This document shows positions 35,661 through 44,497 of a DNA stretch of 64,000 nucleotides, piece by piece. Each line of letters opens with the position of its first letter. The stretch's first letter is position 1. A program made the position numbers and the translations under genes. The DNA comes from an uncultured Lachnospiraceae bacterium (lineage in GTDB: Bacteria; Bacillota; Clostridia; Lachnospirales; Lachnospiraceae): the NCBI GenBank assembly GCA_946546945.1, contig CAMNOU010000005.1, positions 1-64,000 of the forward strand, written 5' to 3'. The notes below the pieces were generated by a model. It saw only the letters and a list, made by a program, of their open reading frames with translations, had not been told where the DNA came from and ran no database searches.

Positions 35661-36413
35661 CTACACTTTCTGACTTCTGGTAGCAATAAATGTCGGCACG
35701 TTTTTCTCGTGCAGCGGACCAGCTCCGTTCGTATCTTCATATAGATCCAGAAGCCGGAATCCGGCTTTCAATTGTCCGCCGATCTGTTCTTCCAGAGTAT
35801 GTGAGAACTGCAGTCCCATATCATTCTCCATCAATTCAGCATAAATATCTTTATCTTTTAGCGGATTAAAAGGTAATGAATGAACTGCTTTTTCTTCCTT
35901 ATTGTCGAAAATCCAGTAAATGCCGGTATCTAAACCACAAAGCAGAAAGCCGCCGGGTTTCAGAACCCGATAGCATTCGGCAAAAACAGGAACGACCTCC
36001 TCGATATATTGGTTGGATACCGGATTAATAATCATATCAAAGGTATTGTCTCCAAAAGGAAACGGTTCTGTCATATCACCCTGTATGATCTGTATCTGAT
36101 AGCCCTCCCGGATGGCAACAGCTCTTTCGCTTTCTAATTGTTCTTTCGATATATCCAACACTGTGCAATCAGCGCCCAGTGCAGTCATAATCGGCATCTG
36201 CTGCCCGCCGCCCGATGCAAGTCCCAGGATTTTTTTCCCTGCAACATCTCCAATCCAGGTATGCGGAACTGCTTTCACGGGAGTAAGCGTGATATCCCAT
36301 TTGCCGTTACAGGCATCCAGAAAGGTTTGATGACTGATCGGCTCCATCCATTGTAAACCATATTTCTTTTTCCAATTATTGATATAATCCGCATTTTGTA
36401 ATGTGTACTTCAT
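35661..36413 (-). CDS. Class I SAM-dependent methyltransferase
   Basis: 250 residues from the ATG at 36413, after TGGAGG; the longer frame adds 19 residues without a ribosome site. Motif I is ILGLASGGGQQMPI near residue 60, followed by VLDISKEQL and the post-I motif. Such YafE/UbiE-like proteins methylate unknown small molecules. It stands alone, with terminator downstream. Substrate not inferable. Confidence 0.85.
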   Translation of the reverse strand: MKYTLQNADYINNWKKKYGLQWMEPISHQTFLDACNGKWDITLTPVKAVPHTWIGDVAGKKILGLASGGGQQMPIMTALGADCTVLDISKEQLESERAVAIREGYQIQIIQGDMTEPFPFGDNTFDMIINPVSNQYIEEVVPVFAECYRVLKPGGFLLCGLDTGIYWIFDNKEEKAVHSLPFNPLKDKDIYAELMENDMGLQFSHTLEEQIGGQLKAGFRLLDLYEDTNGAGPLHEKNVPTFIATRSQKV

Positions 36414-36581
36414 TGTATTCCTCCATAATGATATCGTAGATGAACTGCATTCGAATGAATTCATCATCATGGTGGAGTAATTCGAAAAATGTGCATATTA
36501 ATATCCTTATAATTTTATTGACAAATATAAACAGACCTCTCCAGCTATATTTCTGTTTTATATCCGCTGTTTTCTATTCTT

Positions 36582-38549
36582 CTATTTTCTCCCACAGCAT
36601 TTTTTATATTTTTTCCCGCTGCCGCAGGGACACGGATCATTTGGGTAAATCTTTTTGGATGAAGTCACTGTTTTTCCATTTAATGCACTCGAAAAATGCA
36701 TCTGCGCTGCCATATTGCTCATAGGTACGATGGACGATGGCTTGCCAAACGAAGCAGAGGATGTCATCTCTATCGGTTTATGTCCTTTTAAACAAAACAT
36801 TCTAGTATTATTGTTCACCTGCATCATCAGTGAAGAAAACTCGTATCCCAGCTCCTCCTTCTCGAAAACAATTTCTTTCTCATTTAAAATATCCATAAAA
36901 TCCGAAAGCATCCCGCCGGTCGCAAATGTATAGAATGCCTGCAGGCACAGATTATCACATACTTCATCACTCAAATGCATTTTTTCACAAAAGAATTCGT
37001 ATAATTTCGAATATGCCTTTTCACACGTCGGATATCCATCCTCCCAATATGCGATCATCTCTGTCATAGTCGGAATATAATAATCTACATCCCGCTGTTG
37101 CTTTTCCAGCTTTTTATAGATTTGATTTTGCAAAGTATCCTTTGATACTACTTTATCCCCGACCATACTGCACGGATTCAATCTGTCCGGGATCTTTGAC
37201 AGTATGGTAAGGAAATCCTGATAATCTGCCTTTATCGTTTTGTTCTGCCGATACATGCGATATAGTGTTTTATTCGGTGCAACTACATGAATCAGGCGAA
37301 ATACTGTCAGACAGATGATAAGCCAATAAGCCTTCGCATGAAATTCGCGATAGCCATTCTGCTTAATGATATTGTAAATGTAGCTTACCTCTTCCGGAAC
37401 TTCCAGCTTCCCATCGTTGTATTCGGCTATATAGTCCAGTTCGTAAATCTCTGCAAGCTGCTGCCATTCTTCCTCCGTTGGTGTGAAGCAGCCTTTTTCC
37501 ATCGCGGCCTCAAACGCATCCAATTCACTTTCATCCGCTTCCAGCAGCAGTTCCCTCATGTTTTGGGGATCAAGAAGATATCTGGCCATTTCATGCGCCA
37601 TTTTTCCCTTTCCTGACGCCGTTATCTGAAAGCCGTACTCCTCTGCCATATCCGAAAGTTCCTGTTTGGTATATATTTTTAACATCCCCTCCAGAGTGAC
37701 GTGTCTCTTATGATTCGTTTCCGGATCAAATCCAATCCAATCTGAAGCTGCTTTTTTTGTCTCTTCGATCACATCCGCGGACAGCCCGCCGAACAGAGAT
37801 TCCACTGCCTCCTGCACCGTATCCTGCGAAGCGTTTATAGTGTCATTTTCCTCATCATAATTCAGTTTTTCTTTTAATTCCTCCATACGCTGCGAAATCA
37901 AGGGCGATAATATACGTTCAGACAATTCAGCCAGCATAGCGCTCATCGATTTCTTTGAGTGTATATCTCGATTGACCATTTCATCACACGCAGCTATGCC
38001 CTGCCCGGCTTCGATACACTGACGCAATTCGGAAATGTACAAGTATTCCGCTTCGGCTTTTCTCGTAAAATACGACGCTTCTAAAGCTGCATTCAATACT
38101 TTTCCATCCGTCCAAATGCGATCGTTCTTTACAGACACCTCTTTCAGAATGAGCGGATAGTTTAATTCGATTTCATCGCCTCCACGCGAAAAACGGATGC
38201 TCTCCAGCCTTTTTTCTATCTCAACTCTGTAATCAGGGCATTCCGGGTGATGCTTTCTCAGGCGAAAAGTGAACCATTTTTCATTCATCATCCACTCATT
38301 GATAAATGTATCCGGTGCGTTCAAATAAGAATAAGAGTAATCATGAATCGATGCATCCTCTTCATGCCATTCTATGATCCGGTCCTTCTTATGAAAAAAT
38401 TCAAACTCATATTGATCCGATTCCGGGTATTCGAGGATTGTCTCAAGCAGCAATGCCAATTGAGCGAATGTGATATTTGATGGTATGTAAACGCGTCTCC
38501 ATATGGGCGGTTTCGTTTCTTTGCGGATTGCTTTTATCTGAAAAAACAT
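36582..38549 (-). CDS. pRiA4b ORF-3-like protein with C-terminal SEC-C motif
   Basis: 655 residues from the ATG at 38549, after AAAGGAGG. The N-terminal ~180 residues resemble the plasmid pRiA4b ORF-3 domain (IKAIRKETKPPIWRRVYIP). The middle is helical with no recognised motif. The end PNDPCPCGSGKKYKKCCGRK is a complete SEC-C zinc motif. Such proteins occur in mobile and accessory regions with unknown function. It is a single gene and is followed by a gap of about 170 bp before the methyltransferase. Confidence 0.82.
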   Translation of the reverse strand: MFFQIKAIRKETKPPIWRRVYIPSNITFAQLALLLETILEYPESDQYEFEFFHKKDRIIEWHEEDASIHDYSYSYLNAPDTFINEWMMNEKWFTFRLRKHHPECPDYRVEIEKRLESIRFSRGGDEIELNYPLILKEVSVKNDRIWTDGKVLNAALEASYFTRKAEAEYLYISELRQCIEAGQGIAACDEMVNRDIHSKKSMSAMLAELSERILSPLISQRMEELKEKLNYDEENDTINASQDTVQEAVESLFGGLSADVIEETKKAASDWIGFDPETNHKRHVTLEGMLKIYTKQELSDMAEEYGFQITASGKGKMAHEMARYLLDPQNMRELLLEADESELDAFEAAMEKGCFTPTEEEWQQLAEIYELDYIAEYNDGKLEVPEEVSYIYNIIKQNGYREFHAKAYWLIICLTVFRLIHVVAPNKTLYRMYRQNKTIKADYQDFLTILSKIPDRLNPCSMVGDKVVSKDTLQNQIYKKLEKQQRDVDYYIPTMTEMIAYWEDGYPTCEKAYSKLYEFFCEKMHLSDEVCDNLCLQAFYTFATGGMLSDFMDILNEKEIVFEKEELGYEFSSLMMQVNNNTRMFCLKGHKPIEMTSSASFGKPSSIVPMSNMAAQMHFSSALNGKTVTSSKKIYPNDPCPCGSGKKYKKCCGRK

Positions 38550-38717
38550 AATACGGCCTCCTTTATACATCATATCTGCATATCTTAGTACAATCATAAA
38601 CAACTATGGGGCGAAAATCAAGCATTGCAAACCGGGGTAATATCCTGCGAACGCTCTCGTCAAAAGGAATCTTAAGGAGCGGTGAAAAAACTATATGGAA
38701 CCAAAGCCCGAAACAGG

Positions 38718-38748
38718 AAAAAGCAGAGGTCGTAATGGCCTCTGCTTT
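38718..38748. terminator. Terminator after the zinc-ribbon gene
   Basis: Inverted repeat AAAGCAGAGG / CCTCTGCTTT with a seven-base loop, flanked by A and T runs. It separates the zinc-ribbon gene from the SEC-C gene on the minus strand. Confidence 0.8.
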
Positions 38749-38770
38749 TCTATGATTGCAATGATTTAAA

Positions 38771-38944
38771 CTATCTGTAAGAAGATGCATTAAATGTAAG
38801 ATCCGTAACCGTAAGAAGGTTCTTGGGAGCTCCGCACTTCGGACATTTTCCGTTCATATTGTCTGTCGTGGTTCCGCAGATGTTACAGCTGTATCTGCTT
38901 ACATATCTGAATGTTCTGGTATTATTTTTCATATTTGTCTTCAT
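38771..38944 (-). CDS. Small rubredoxin-like zinc-ribbon protein (57 aa)
   Basis: A short frame with its own GAGAGGAG site nine bases before ATG and a terminator after the stop. It has a CNICG knuckle (C20, C23) and a CPKCG knuckle (C34, C37) spaced as in zinc ribbons and rubredoxin-like folds. The sequence starts MKTNMKNNTRTFRYVSRYSC. Likely binds one zinc or iron. It is divergent from the LysR gene. Function unknown. Confidence 0.75.
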   Translation of the reverse strand: MKTNMKNNTRTFRYVSRYSCNICGTTTDNMNGKCPKCGAPKNLLTVTDLTFNASSYR

Positions 38945-39085
38945 CACAATAAACTCCTCTCAAATGTTTTGTCTTTTTTTAAGAACAATGTTATGATACA
39001 ATGGATTCTGACGGATGTCTAATAGAAAATATATGTTTATTAATAACCAAATGTTATTATTAAGCAAAAAGGAGATTCTTGAACA

Positions 39086-39991
39086 ATGAACACCAGACAA
39101 TTAGAATACTTTCTGGCAGTGGCTTCAGAACTCAACTTCACCAGGGCTGCAGAAAAGCTGTATGTATCACAGACAGCGGTTACGAAACAGATCCAGTCGC
39201 TGGAGCTTCAGCTGGGGGTTCCTTTATTTGAGAGAACGAAAAAGAAGGTGATTCTGACCGCTGCCGGAAATGTGTTTCAGCGGGAAGCTTCCAATTTGCT
39301 CGAACACTGGAAAACATCGATGGAAAAAGTGAAAATGGCTTCGAACGGCGTAACGGGATCTCTGAAGATCGGCTTTTCGACCGGAAGCGGCAGAACGAAA
39401 GTCGGGCGGTATATGAGAACTTTTGTCTCACGTTATCCGAACATCGGTCTGACTTTTGAAAACGGGACACCGACGGAACTGATCCGCAAACTGCGTGCAG
39501 AAGAACTGGATCTGGCATTTTGTCCATTGTTTGATTCCAAAAAGTATGAGGGGATCGAATTCAGAAAAGTAGATGAACACGGCCTTGTCGTCGTAATGCC
39601 TACAGGAAGTGTGCTGTCTTATCACGATTCCATACATCGAAGTGAACTTCTGCAGGAACGTTTGATTCTTGCCTGCTCTGAGAATAGTTCTCTTGGAGAG
39701 GATCAGTTCATTGTAGAGCCTTTTATCCGGGAGGGACTGCACCCGAATATTGTTGCAAAAAATGAAAACGTAGAAACCGTTTTATTCATGGTCTCTGCAA
39801 ATATAGGGATCGCTATTTTGCCGGAGTATCTGGGAATTCAGTCCAATGCAGGAACGTCTCTTAGGGAATTAGTCGAAATCCCGTTTGAGCCCCAAACCCG
39901 GACCAGCATCATTGCTGCATGGATTCCCGAAAACAGAAATCCTTCCCTTCAGATCATTCGAGATTTCCTGCTGGATTCGGCAGAAATGTAA
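39086..39991 (+). CDS. LysR family transcriptional regulator
   Basis: 301 residues. The N-terminal helix-turn-helix (MNTRQLEYFLAVASELNFTRAAEKL, positions 1-25; recognition helix SQTAVTKQIQSLE) is followed by a type 2 periplasmic-binding-fold ligand domain. RBS AAAAAGGAG. It most likely regulates the MBL-fold gene 122 bp downstream or the divergent zinc-ribbon gene; the effector is unknown. Confidence 0.92.
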   Translation: MNTRQLEYFLAVASELNFTRAAEKLYVSQTAVTKQIQSLELQLGVPLFERTKKKVILTAAGNVFQREASNLLEHWKTSMEKVKMASNGVTGSLKIGFSTGSGRTKVGRYMRTFVSRYPNIGLTFENGTPTELIRKLRAEELDLAFCPLFDSKKYEGIEFRKVDEHGLVVVMPTGSVLSYHDSIHRSELLQERLILACSENSSLGEDQFIVEPFIREGLHPNIVAKNENVETVLFMVSANIGIAILPEYLGIQSNAGTSLRELVEIPFEPQTRTSIIAAWIPENRNPSLQIIRDFLLDSAEM

Positions 39992-40113
39992 AAATTATTT
40001 TCAACGCCTTTTCATTCCTTAAGCGGCAGTTGACTGGTATCCGGTAATATGCGAAAATAGATGCTGCCAATGCACCGATTTCTTATGAACGGCACACTTG
40101 ATTGGAGGAAACG

Positions 40114-41028
40114 ATGGAACTATTACAGGCAAAGGGCAATACCTGGTACATTAATGACTGGCAGCTGATTCCGCTGTATAAGACAGACGATACGCACTGT
40201 ATCCTTTTGGACACCGGCATTATAGAGCACCGCGATCAGATTGAGCAGACTCTGCTCGATCATCATCTGACTCCTGTCGGAATCCTCAGCACACACTCTC
40301 ACACGGATCACTCTGCCAACAATCACTATTTTCAGGAAAAGTATCAGATTCCGACTGCCCTCTCCTTTGGCGAAGCGGGACTGTGCGCGACTCCGCTGAA
40401 TCTCAAAGCTTACTATTATATGCTCTCACCGGGGCAGATTTTTGAGTTCCCGGAGTATAAAGCGATGCTTTTTACTCCGGATCAGCTGATCATGCCCGGG
40501 GATACTTCTGTCCATTTCTGCGGGGTGGATTTTCAGATTGTGCATACTCCCGGTCACTCCCCGGACCATATCTCGATCGGCACACCGGACGATGTCCTGT
40601 ACCTGGGCGACGCGATCCTGACCGGTGAAAGTCTGTACGGAGCAAGGCTTCCCTACTTCTTCTCCATTCAGCACGCTCTGGATACGATGGAATCTCTGAA
40701 ATCCCAAAAGGCTTCCCTCTATCTGGCTGCACACAAGGGGATTCACGATGACATTGCCACTATTGCAGACGAAAGCATCCGCGTAATAAAGGAACGATGT
40801 GCGGATATACTGGAAATCCTCCGCCGTACCGCGGCAGACAAAAATGGACTGCTTTCGGAAACAGACATCCTGTCAGGCGTCTGCATGGAGCTTTCCCTGC
40901 GCTCATCGAGAGTGAACCGCTCTACCTATTACAAGCGGAATATCCTCACTTATGTTGAGTATTTTCTGGACTGCGGCACGCTGACAGCTTTTGCGAAGGA
41001 TGGAGTGACCTGGTATCAGATATCATGA
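40114..41028 (+). CDS. MBL-fold metallo-hydrolase
   Basis: 304 residues from the ATG after TTGGAGG. The metal motif THSHTDHSAN near residue 66 (HxHxDH), HTPGHSPDH near 150 and YLGDAI near 167 are those of the metallo-beta-lactamase superfamily with a dinuclear zinc or iron site. The C-terminal ~100 residues are helical, as in some glyoxalase II-like or regulatory members. The reaction (thioester, ester or phosphodiester hydrolysis) is open. Confidence 0.9.
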   Translation: MELLQAKGNTWYINDWQLIPLYKTDDTHCILLDTGIIEHRDQIEQTLLDHHLTPVGILSTHSHTDHSANNHYFQEKYQIPTALSFGEAGLCATPLNLKAYYYMLSPGQIFEFPEYKAMLFTPDQLIMPGDTSVHFCGVDFQIVHTPGHSPDHISIGTPDDVLYLGDAILTGESLYGARLPYFFSIQHALDTMESLKSQKASLYLAAHKGIHDDIATIADESIRVIKERCADILEILRRTAADKNGLLSETDILSGVCMELSLRSSRVNRSTYYKRNILTYVEYFLDCGTLTAFAKDGVTWYQIS

Positions 41029-41098
41029 TATGGCACTATTGCAGTACATGCGTAGAAAATGTATAATAAAACCACACTATTTAGAAGGAGTATAAATA

Positions 41099-41152
41099 TA
41101 TATGGAACAACCGATGAAGTGCTGACAAGATATTATGATGCATTCCTTTGAA
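41099..41152 (+). pseudogene. Short remnant resembling the start of an NTF2/SnoaL-like gene
   Basis: After AAGGAG, the in-frame ATG (41102) stops within seven codons. In another frame the same DNA reads GTTDEVLTRYYDAFL before a stop, which resembles the beginning of SnoaL/NTF2-like proteins. It looks like a leftover with a frameshift and loss of the rest. Too short for certainty. Confidence 0.35.
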
Positions 41153-41166
41153 TCGAATCTTTTCGT

Positions 41167-42258
41167 CTACAGCACCACCTCTTCCCCATTGATGATGATA
41201 CTATATACTTCCGATGCGTTCAGCAGGATTCCCTCCTCCGCACAGTTATTATATCCCTGTAGTATCTCAAAAAACGAAGCGCTGCGGGTTCCTGTCTGGT
41301 CGCTCTCACCAAGATCAATGAATGTCCCGTCCTTCAGATTTACACCGGTGATCTGAATTGTGATTTCACCCCTGCTCTGTTTTCGGAGTCTTCTCCCCTC
41401 TATATGAATCCCCAAAGGCGACACCACTGCCTTTGTCACGACAAACGGATTGCCGTCATTGGCAATCTGTTTATGCAGATGCCGGGTCTTACTGTGACTG
41501 TGATAGGAAAACGTCCACTGTAAATTCCATTTTCCCGCAAAGGCAAGCTGTTCCGGTTCCGACGCAGCCTCATCGTCCATACCCAGATCATGATAGAGCA
41601 CGATATCTTCTATTTCCAGCGTAACATTTGCGCAATTGATATCCTTCGCATCCTCAACTGAAAGAAGGAAATATAATTTTCCATCTTCTTCGCCGGTAGT
41701 CAGAGTACTGCCGTATCCCTGTGCTTTGTTCCTTCTTATGCCTGCTGCCGGGCTTTCCAAATAGAGCTGATGGTTCTTCGGCAGGAAATAATCCGTCTGC
41801 TCATTGAAATCTTCCGGAACATCATAATCCGTATTCAGGCGGACATAAACAGCCTGCTCATCTCCGATTGATTCCGCAGAAGTGAACGTACAGGTCTTCG
41901 CAATCCCCTCTTTCTTCTGCAGATAGTCCACACCATCACAAGGCACATTCATTTCCCATTTTACCGTACCATCTTCTAATTGAGCCGCTCCGCCATCCAG
42001 ACCCATAAAATGCATCAAAGCCACATTCACATCGTTCCGGTTCTCCGCAACCACACCGACTGCCATTCCCGCAGCCATGACCGCAACGAGCAGGAGAGCA
42101 AACCATTTCTTTTGACCTTTTTTCCTGCGGCCGGTCCGGCCTGCTCCCTGTCTGGGCCGCATTGATTCGGAATCCGGATCAGCTTCCATCCACTGACTTC
42201 CCACAATCAGTTCTTCGTCCGCATATTCAAGCAGTTCCAGCAGTTTTTCTCCTGTCAT
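41167..42258 (-). CDS. Membrane protein partner of the upstream ECF sigma factor (probable anti-sigma factor)
   Basis: 363 residues. A cytoplasmic N-terminal ~50 residues is followed by one helix (WFALLLVAVMAAGMAVGVVA) and a large external domain like DUF4179. The start overlaps the sigma-factor stop as ATGA. In such pairs the membrane partner holds the sigma factor inactive and releases it on a surface signal. No zinc-binding anti-sigma motif is seen. The role is inferred from gene order. Confidence 0.7.
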   Translation of the reverse strand: MTGEKLLELLEYADEELIVGSQWMEADPDSESMRPRQGAGRTGRRKKGQKKWFALLLVAVMAAGMAVGVVAENRNDVNVALMHFMGLDGGAAQLEDGTVKWEMNVPCDGVDYLQKKEGIAKTCTFTSAESIGDEQAVYVRLNTDYDVPEDFNEQTDYFLPKNHQLYLESPAAGIRRNKAQGYGSTLTTGEEDGKLYFLLSVEDAKDINCANVTLEIEDIVLYHDLGMDDEAASEPEQLAFAGKWNLQWTFSYHSHSKTRHLHKQIANDGNPFVVTKAVVSPLGIHIEGRRLRKQSRGEITIQITGVNLKDGTFIDLGESDQTGTRSASFFEILQGYNNCAEEGILLNASEVYSIIINGEEVVL

Positions 42259-42818
42259 AACCGATACCCTTCTTTCTCCAGATACTGCTTCAGATCTTTC
42301 CGGATCCGAAACAGAATGCTCTTCACCTTACTCTCTGACGCATCTGTGTGTTCAGCAATGTATTTCACCGGATCTCCGTACCAATACCGCCTCATGAATA
42401 TCTGCATTTTCTCCGGAGGCAATTGATGAAGGAACGAATTCAAAAGCCCGATCAGCTCTTTTTCTTCCAGCACATGTTCCGGCATATTATCTTCAGAAGG
42501 AATACATTGCTGCAGTTCTGCAGACAGTTCCATAACCGCTGCACTGCGCTTGTTCCGATTCCTTTTCCGGCAGACATCCAGAGAGATATGACGGATGATC
42601 CTGGCCAGAAAAGCAAACAAATACGTCCGCGGTTCATGCGGCGGAATCCGGTTCCAGGCCTCCAGGTAGGTATCATTTTCACTTTCCTCTGCCGACTCAC
42701 GGTCCAGGAGCAGGTTGTAAGAAATATGAAGCAGCGCCTTCCCATATTTCTTCCGGCTTTCCGCCACTGCACATTCATCTCTTTCCAGAAAAAGATCCAC
42801 AATGTTTGTATCTTCCAT
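42255..42818 (-). CDS. ECF-type RNA polymerase sigma factor
   Basis: 187 residues with sigma region 2 (ESENDTYLEAWNRIPPHEPRTYLFAFLARII region, residues about 44-75) and region 4 (LPPEKMQIFMRRYWYGDPVKYIAEHTDASESKVKSILFR, residues about 130-170). It follows the GGGGAAC ribosome site. It is a subgroup without a recognised name and is translationally coupled to its membrane partner. Target promoters unknown. Confidence 0.88.
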   Translation of the reverse strand: MEDTNIVDLFLERDECAVAESRKKYGKALLHISYNLLLDRESAEESENDTYLEAWNRIPPHEPRTYLFAFLARIIRHISLDVCRKRNRNKRSAAVMELSAELQQCIPSEDNMPEHVLEEKELIGLLNSFLHQLPPEKMQIFMRRYWYGDPVKYIAEHTDASESKVKSILFRIRKDLKQYLEKEGYRL

Positions 42819-42912
42819 ATTGTTCCCCGTTCCTTTGTATTTTTCTTTACACTTATTATAGCGATATTATCTTTTATTGGTTGCAAAAGAAGAAGAAAAT
42901 TGTCTGATTTTT

Positions 42913-42941
42913 TTGCTAATCTTCTTTTCCTGTGATATACT
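42913..42941 (+). promoter_or_regulatory. Sigma-A promoter of the NSS transporter
   Basis: TTGCTA, 17 bases, TATACT, with an 87-bp leader before the chosen ATG. Confidence 0.6.
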
Positions 42942-43028
42942 TAACACCACGAACCCGGAAAACCTGACAGAACCTGATCAATTACGCCTCGTTGGTTTCC
43001 GCGGGAAAAATACATGGGAGATTTCAGT

Positions 43029-44390
43029 ATGGAAAGTAAAAACAGAGCTAATTTTTCAGGAAAGATCGGATTTATTCTGGCTGCCGCAGCCTCTGCAGTT
43101 GGTCTCGGAAACATCTGGCGTTTCCCGTATCTGGCCGCAGAATATGGCGGAGGGACTTTTCTGATCACTTATCTCATTTTAGCGGTGACATTTGGATTCA
43201 GTCTGATGATCACGGAAATCGCGATCGGACGCATGACCGGTCAGTCAGCCGTCGGCGCATTTCAGAAACTAAACAGGAAATTCACCTTCTGCGGTGTACT
43301 GGGTTTTCTGGTCCCGGTCATTATTACACCGTATTATTCCGTAATTGGAGGATGGGTCACCAAGTACATGCTCATTTATATCGGCGGACAGGGATCACGC
43401 GCAGCCGAAGAAGGCTTCTTCGGATCCTACATTTCCCAGATCGGGCAGCCTCTGTTCTGGACGATTGTTTTTGTTGCAATCACCTGCATCGTGGTTGCGG
43501 CAGGTGTAGAAAAGGGAATTGAAAAAGCCAGCGTCATCCTGATGCCGATTCTGATCGGATTATGTCTGGTCATCGGAATCTACGGGCTGACCCGGCCGGG
43601 CGCGCTGGAGGGACTGGTATATTATGTGAAACCTGATTTTCACAAATTCAGCGGCAAGCTGATTCTCGCCGCTCTGGGACAGCTGTTCTACTCCATGTCT
43701 CTGGCCATGGGCATCATGATCACCTATGGTTCCTATATGAAAAAAGAAGACCACCTGGAACAGTCTGTCCGGTGGATTGAAGTTTTTGATACACTGGTTG
43801 CATTTCTGGCTGGTCTGATGATCGTACCTTCCGTTTATGCATTTTCCGGCGGAAACGAAGAAGCAATGAACTCCGGTCCCGGTCTGATGTTTGTCACTCT
43901 TCCGACCGTGTTCGAGTCAATGCCGGCAGGACATTTCATTGGCGCAGCATTCTTCATACTGGTATTTTTCGCTGCACTGACCTCTGCCATTTCACTGACG
44001 GAAGCAATCTCCTCGGTGATCATGGACAAACTGAAAACCGGACGTCTGCAGACGGTTACCGGCGTAGGCGTCTATCTGATCCTGATGGCCATTCCGTCAT
44101 CCCTGGGATTCGGCATCTGGAGCGGAGTGACACCTCTCAACATGGATCTTCTGACGTTTTTTGATTTCTTAAGCAACACCCTGATGATGCCGGTACTCGC
44201 ATTCTTCACTGCCCTATTTGCTGCTTACGTCATCAAGCCGAAGGCCATCATTTCCGAAGTGGAACAGAATGGCGTCACCTTCCGTGCAAAGAAGTTCTAC
44301 TCCGTCATGATCCGTTTCGTAGCGCCGGTCGGAATCGTCGCGATTCTCATCAGCTCCATCATGGCGAGCATGGGAGTTTTCTCATGGTAA
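43029..44390 (+). CDS. Sodium-dependent transporter, neurotransmitter:sodium symporter (NSS/SNF) family
   Basis: 453 residues from the ATG after GGGAG; five residues upstream an alternative ATG lacks a good site. About 11 helices. TM1 carries the sodium/substrate loop AAASAVGLGNIWRFPY. Bacterial NSS proteins import amino acids such as leucine, tyrosine or tryptophan with sodium. It lies between two sigma/anti-sigma pairs that point away from it. The substrate is not readable. Confidence 0.93.
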   Translation: MESKNRANFSGKIGFILAAAASAVGLGNIWRFPYLAAEYGGGTFLITYLILAVTFGFSLMITEIAIGRMTGQSAVGAFQKLNRKFTFCGVLGFLVPVIITPYYSVIGGWVTKYMLIYIGGQGSRAAEEGFFGSYISQIGQPLFWTIVFVAITCIVVAAGVEKGIEKASVILMPILIGLCLVIGIYGLTRPGALEGLVYYVKPDFHKFSGKLILAALGQLFYSMSLAMGIMITYGSYMKKEDHLEQSVRWIEVFDTLVAFLAGLMIVPSVYAFSGGNEEAMNSGPGLMFVTLPTVFESMPAGHFIGAAFFILVFFAALTSAISLTEAISSVIMDKLKTGRLQTVTGVGVYLILMAIPSSLGFGIWSGVTPLNMDLLTFFDFLSNTLMMPVLAFFTALFAAYVIKPKAIISEVEQNGVTFRAKKFYSVMIRFVAPVGIVAILISSIMASMGVFSW

Positions 44391-44435
44391 GAGACAGCAG
44401 GCGGACTGTATGATCTAATGACGCGTATATCAAAT

Positions 44436-44464
44436 AGCCGGGACTATCTGAAACAATCCCGGCT
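44436..44464 (+). terminator. Possible terminator after the NSS transporter
   Basis: Perfect 8-bp stem AGCCGGGA / TCCCGGCT with a 13-base loop, but no T-run follows; could be a different RNA element. Confidence 0.4.
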
Positions 44465-44497
44465 ATATCTATAATAAAAAGGTGTTTTTGCCCCGAA

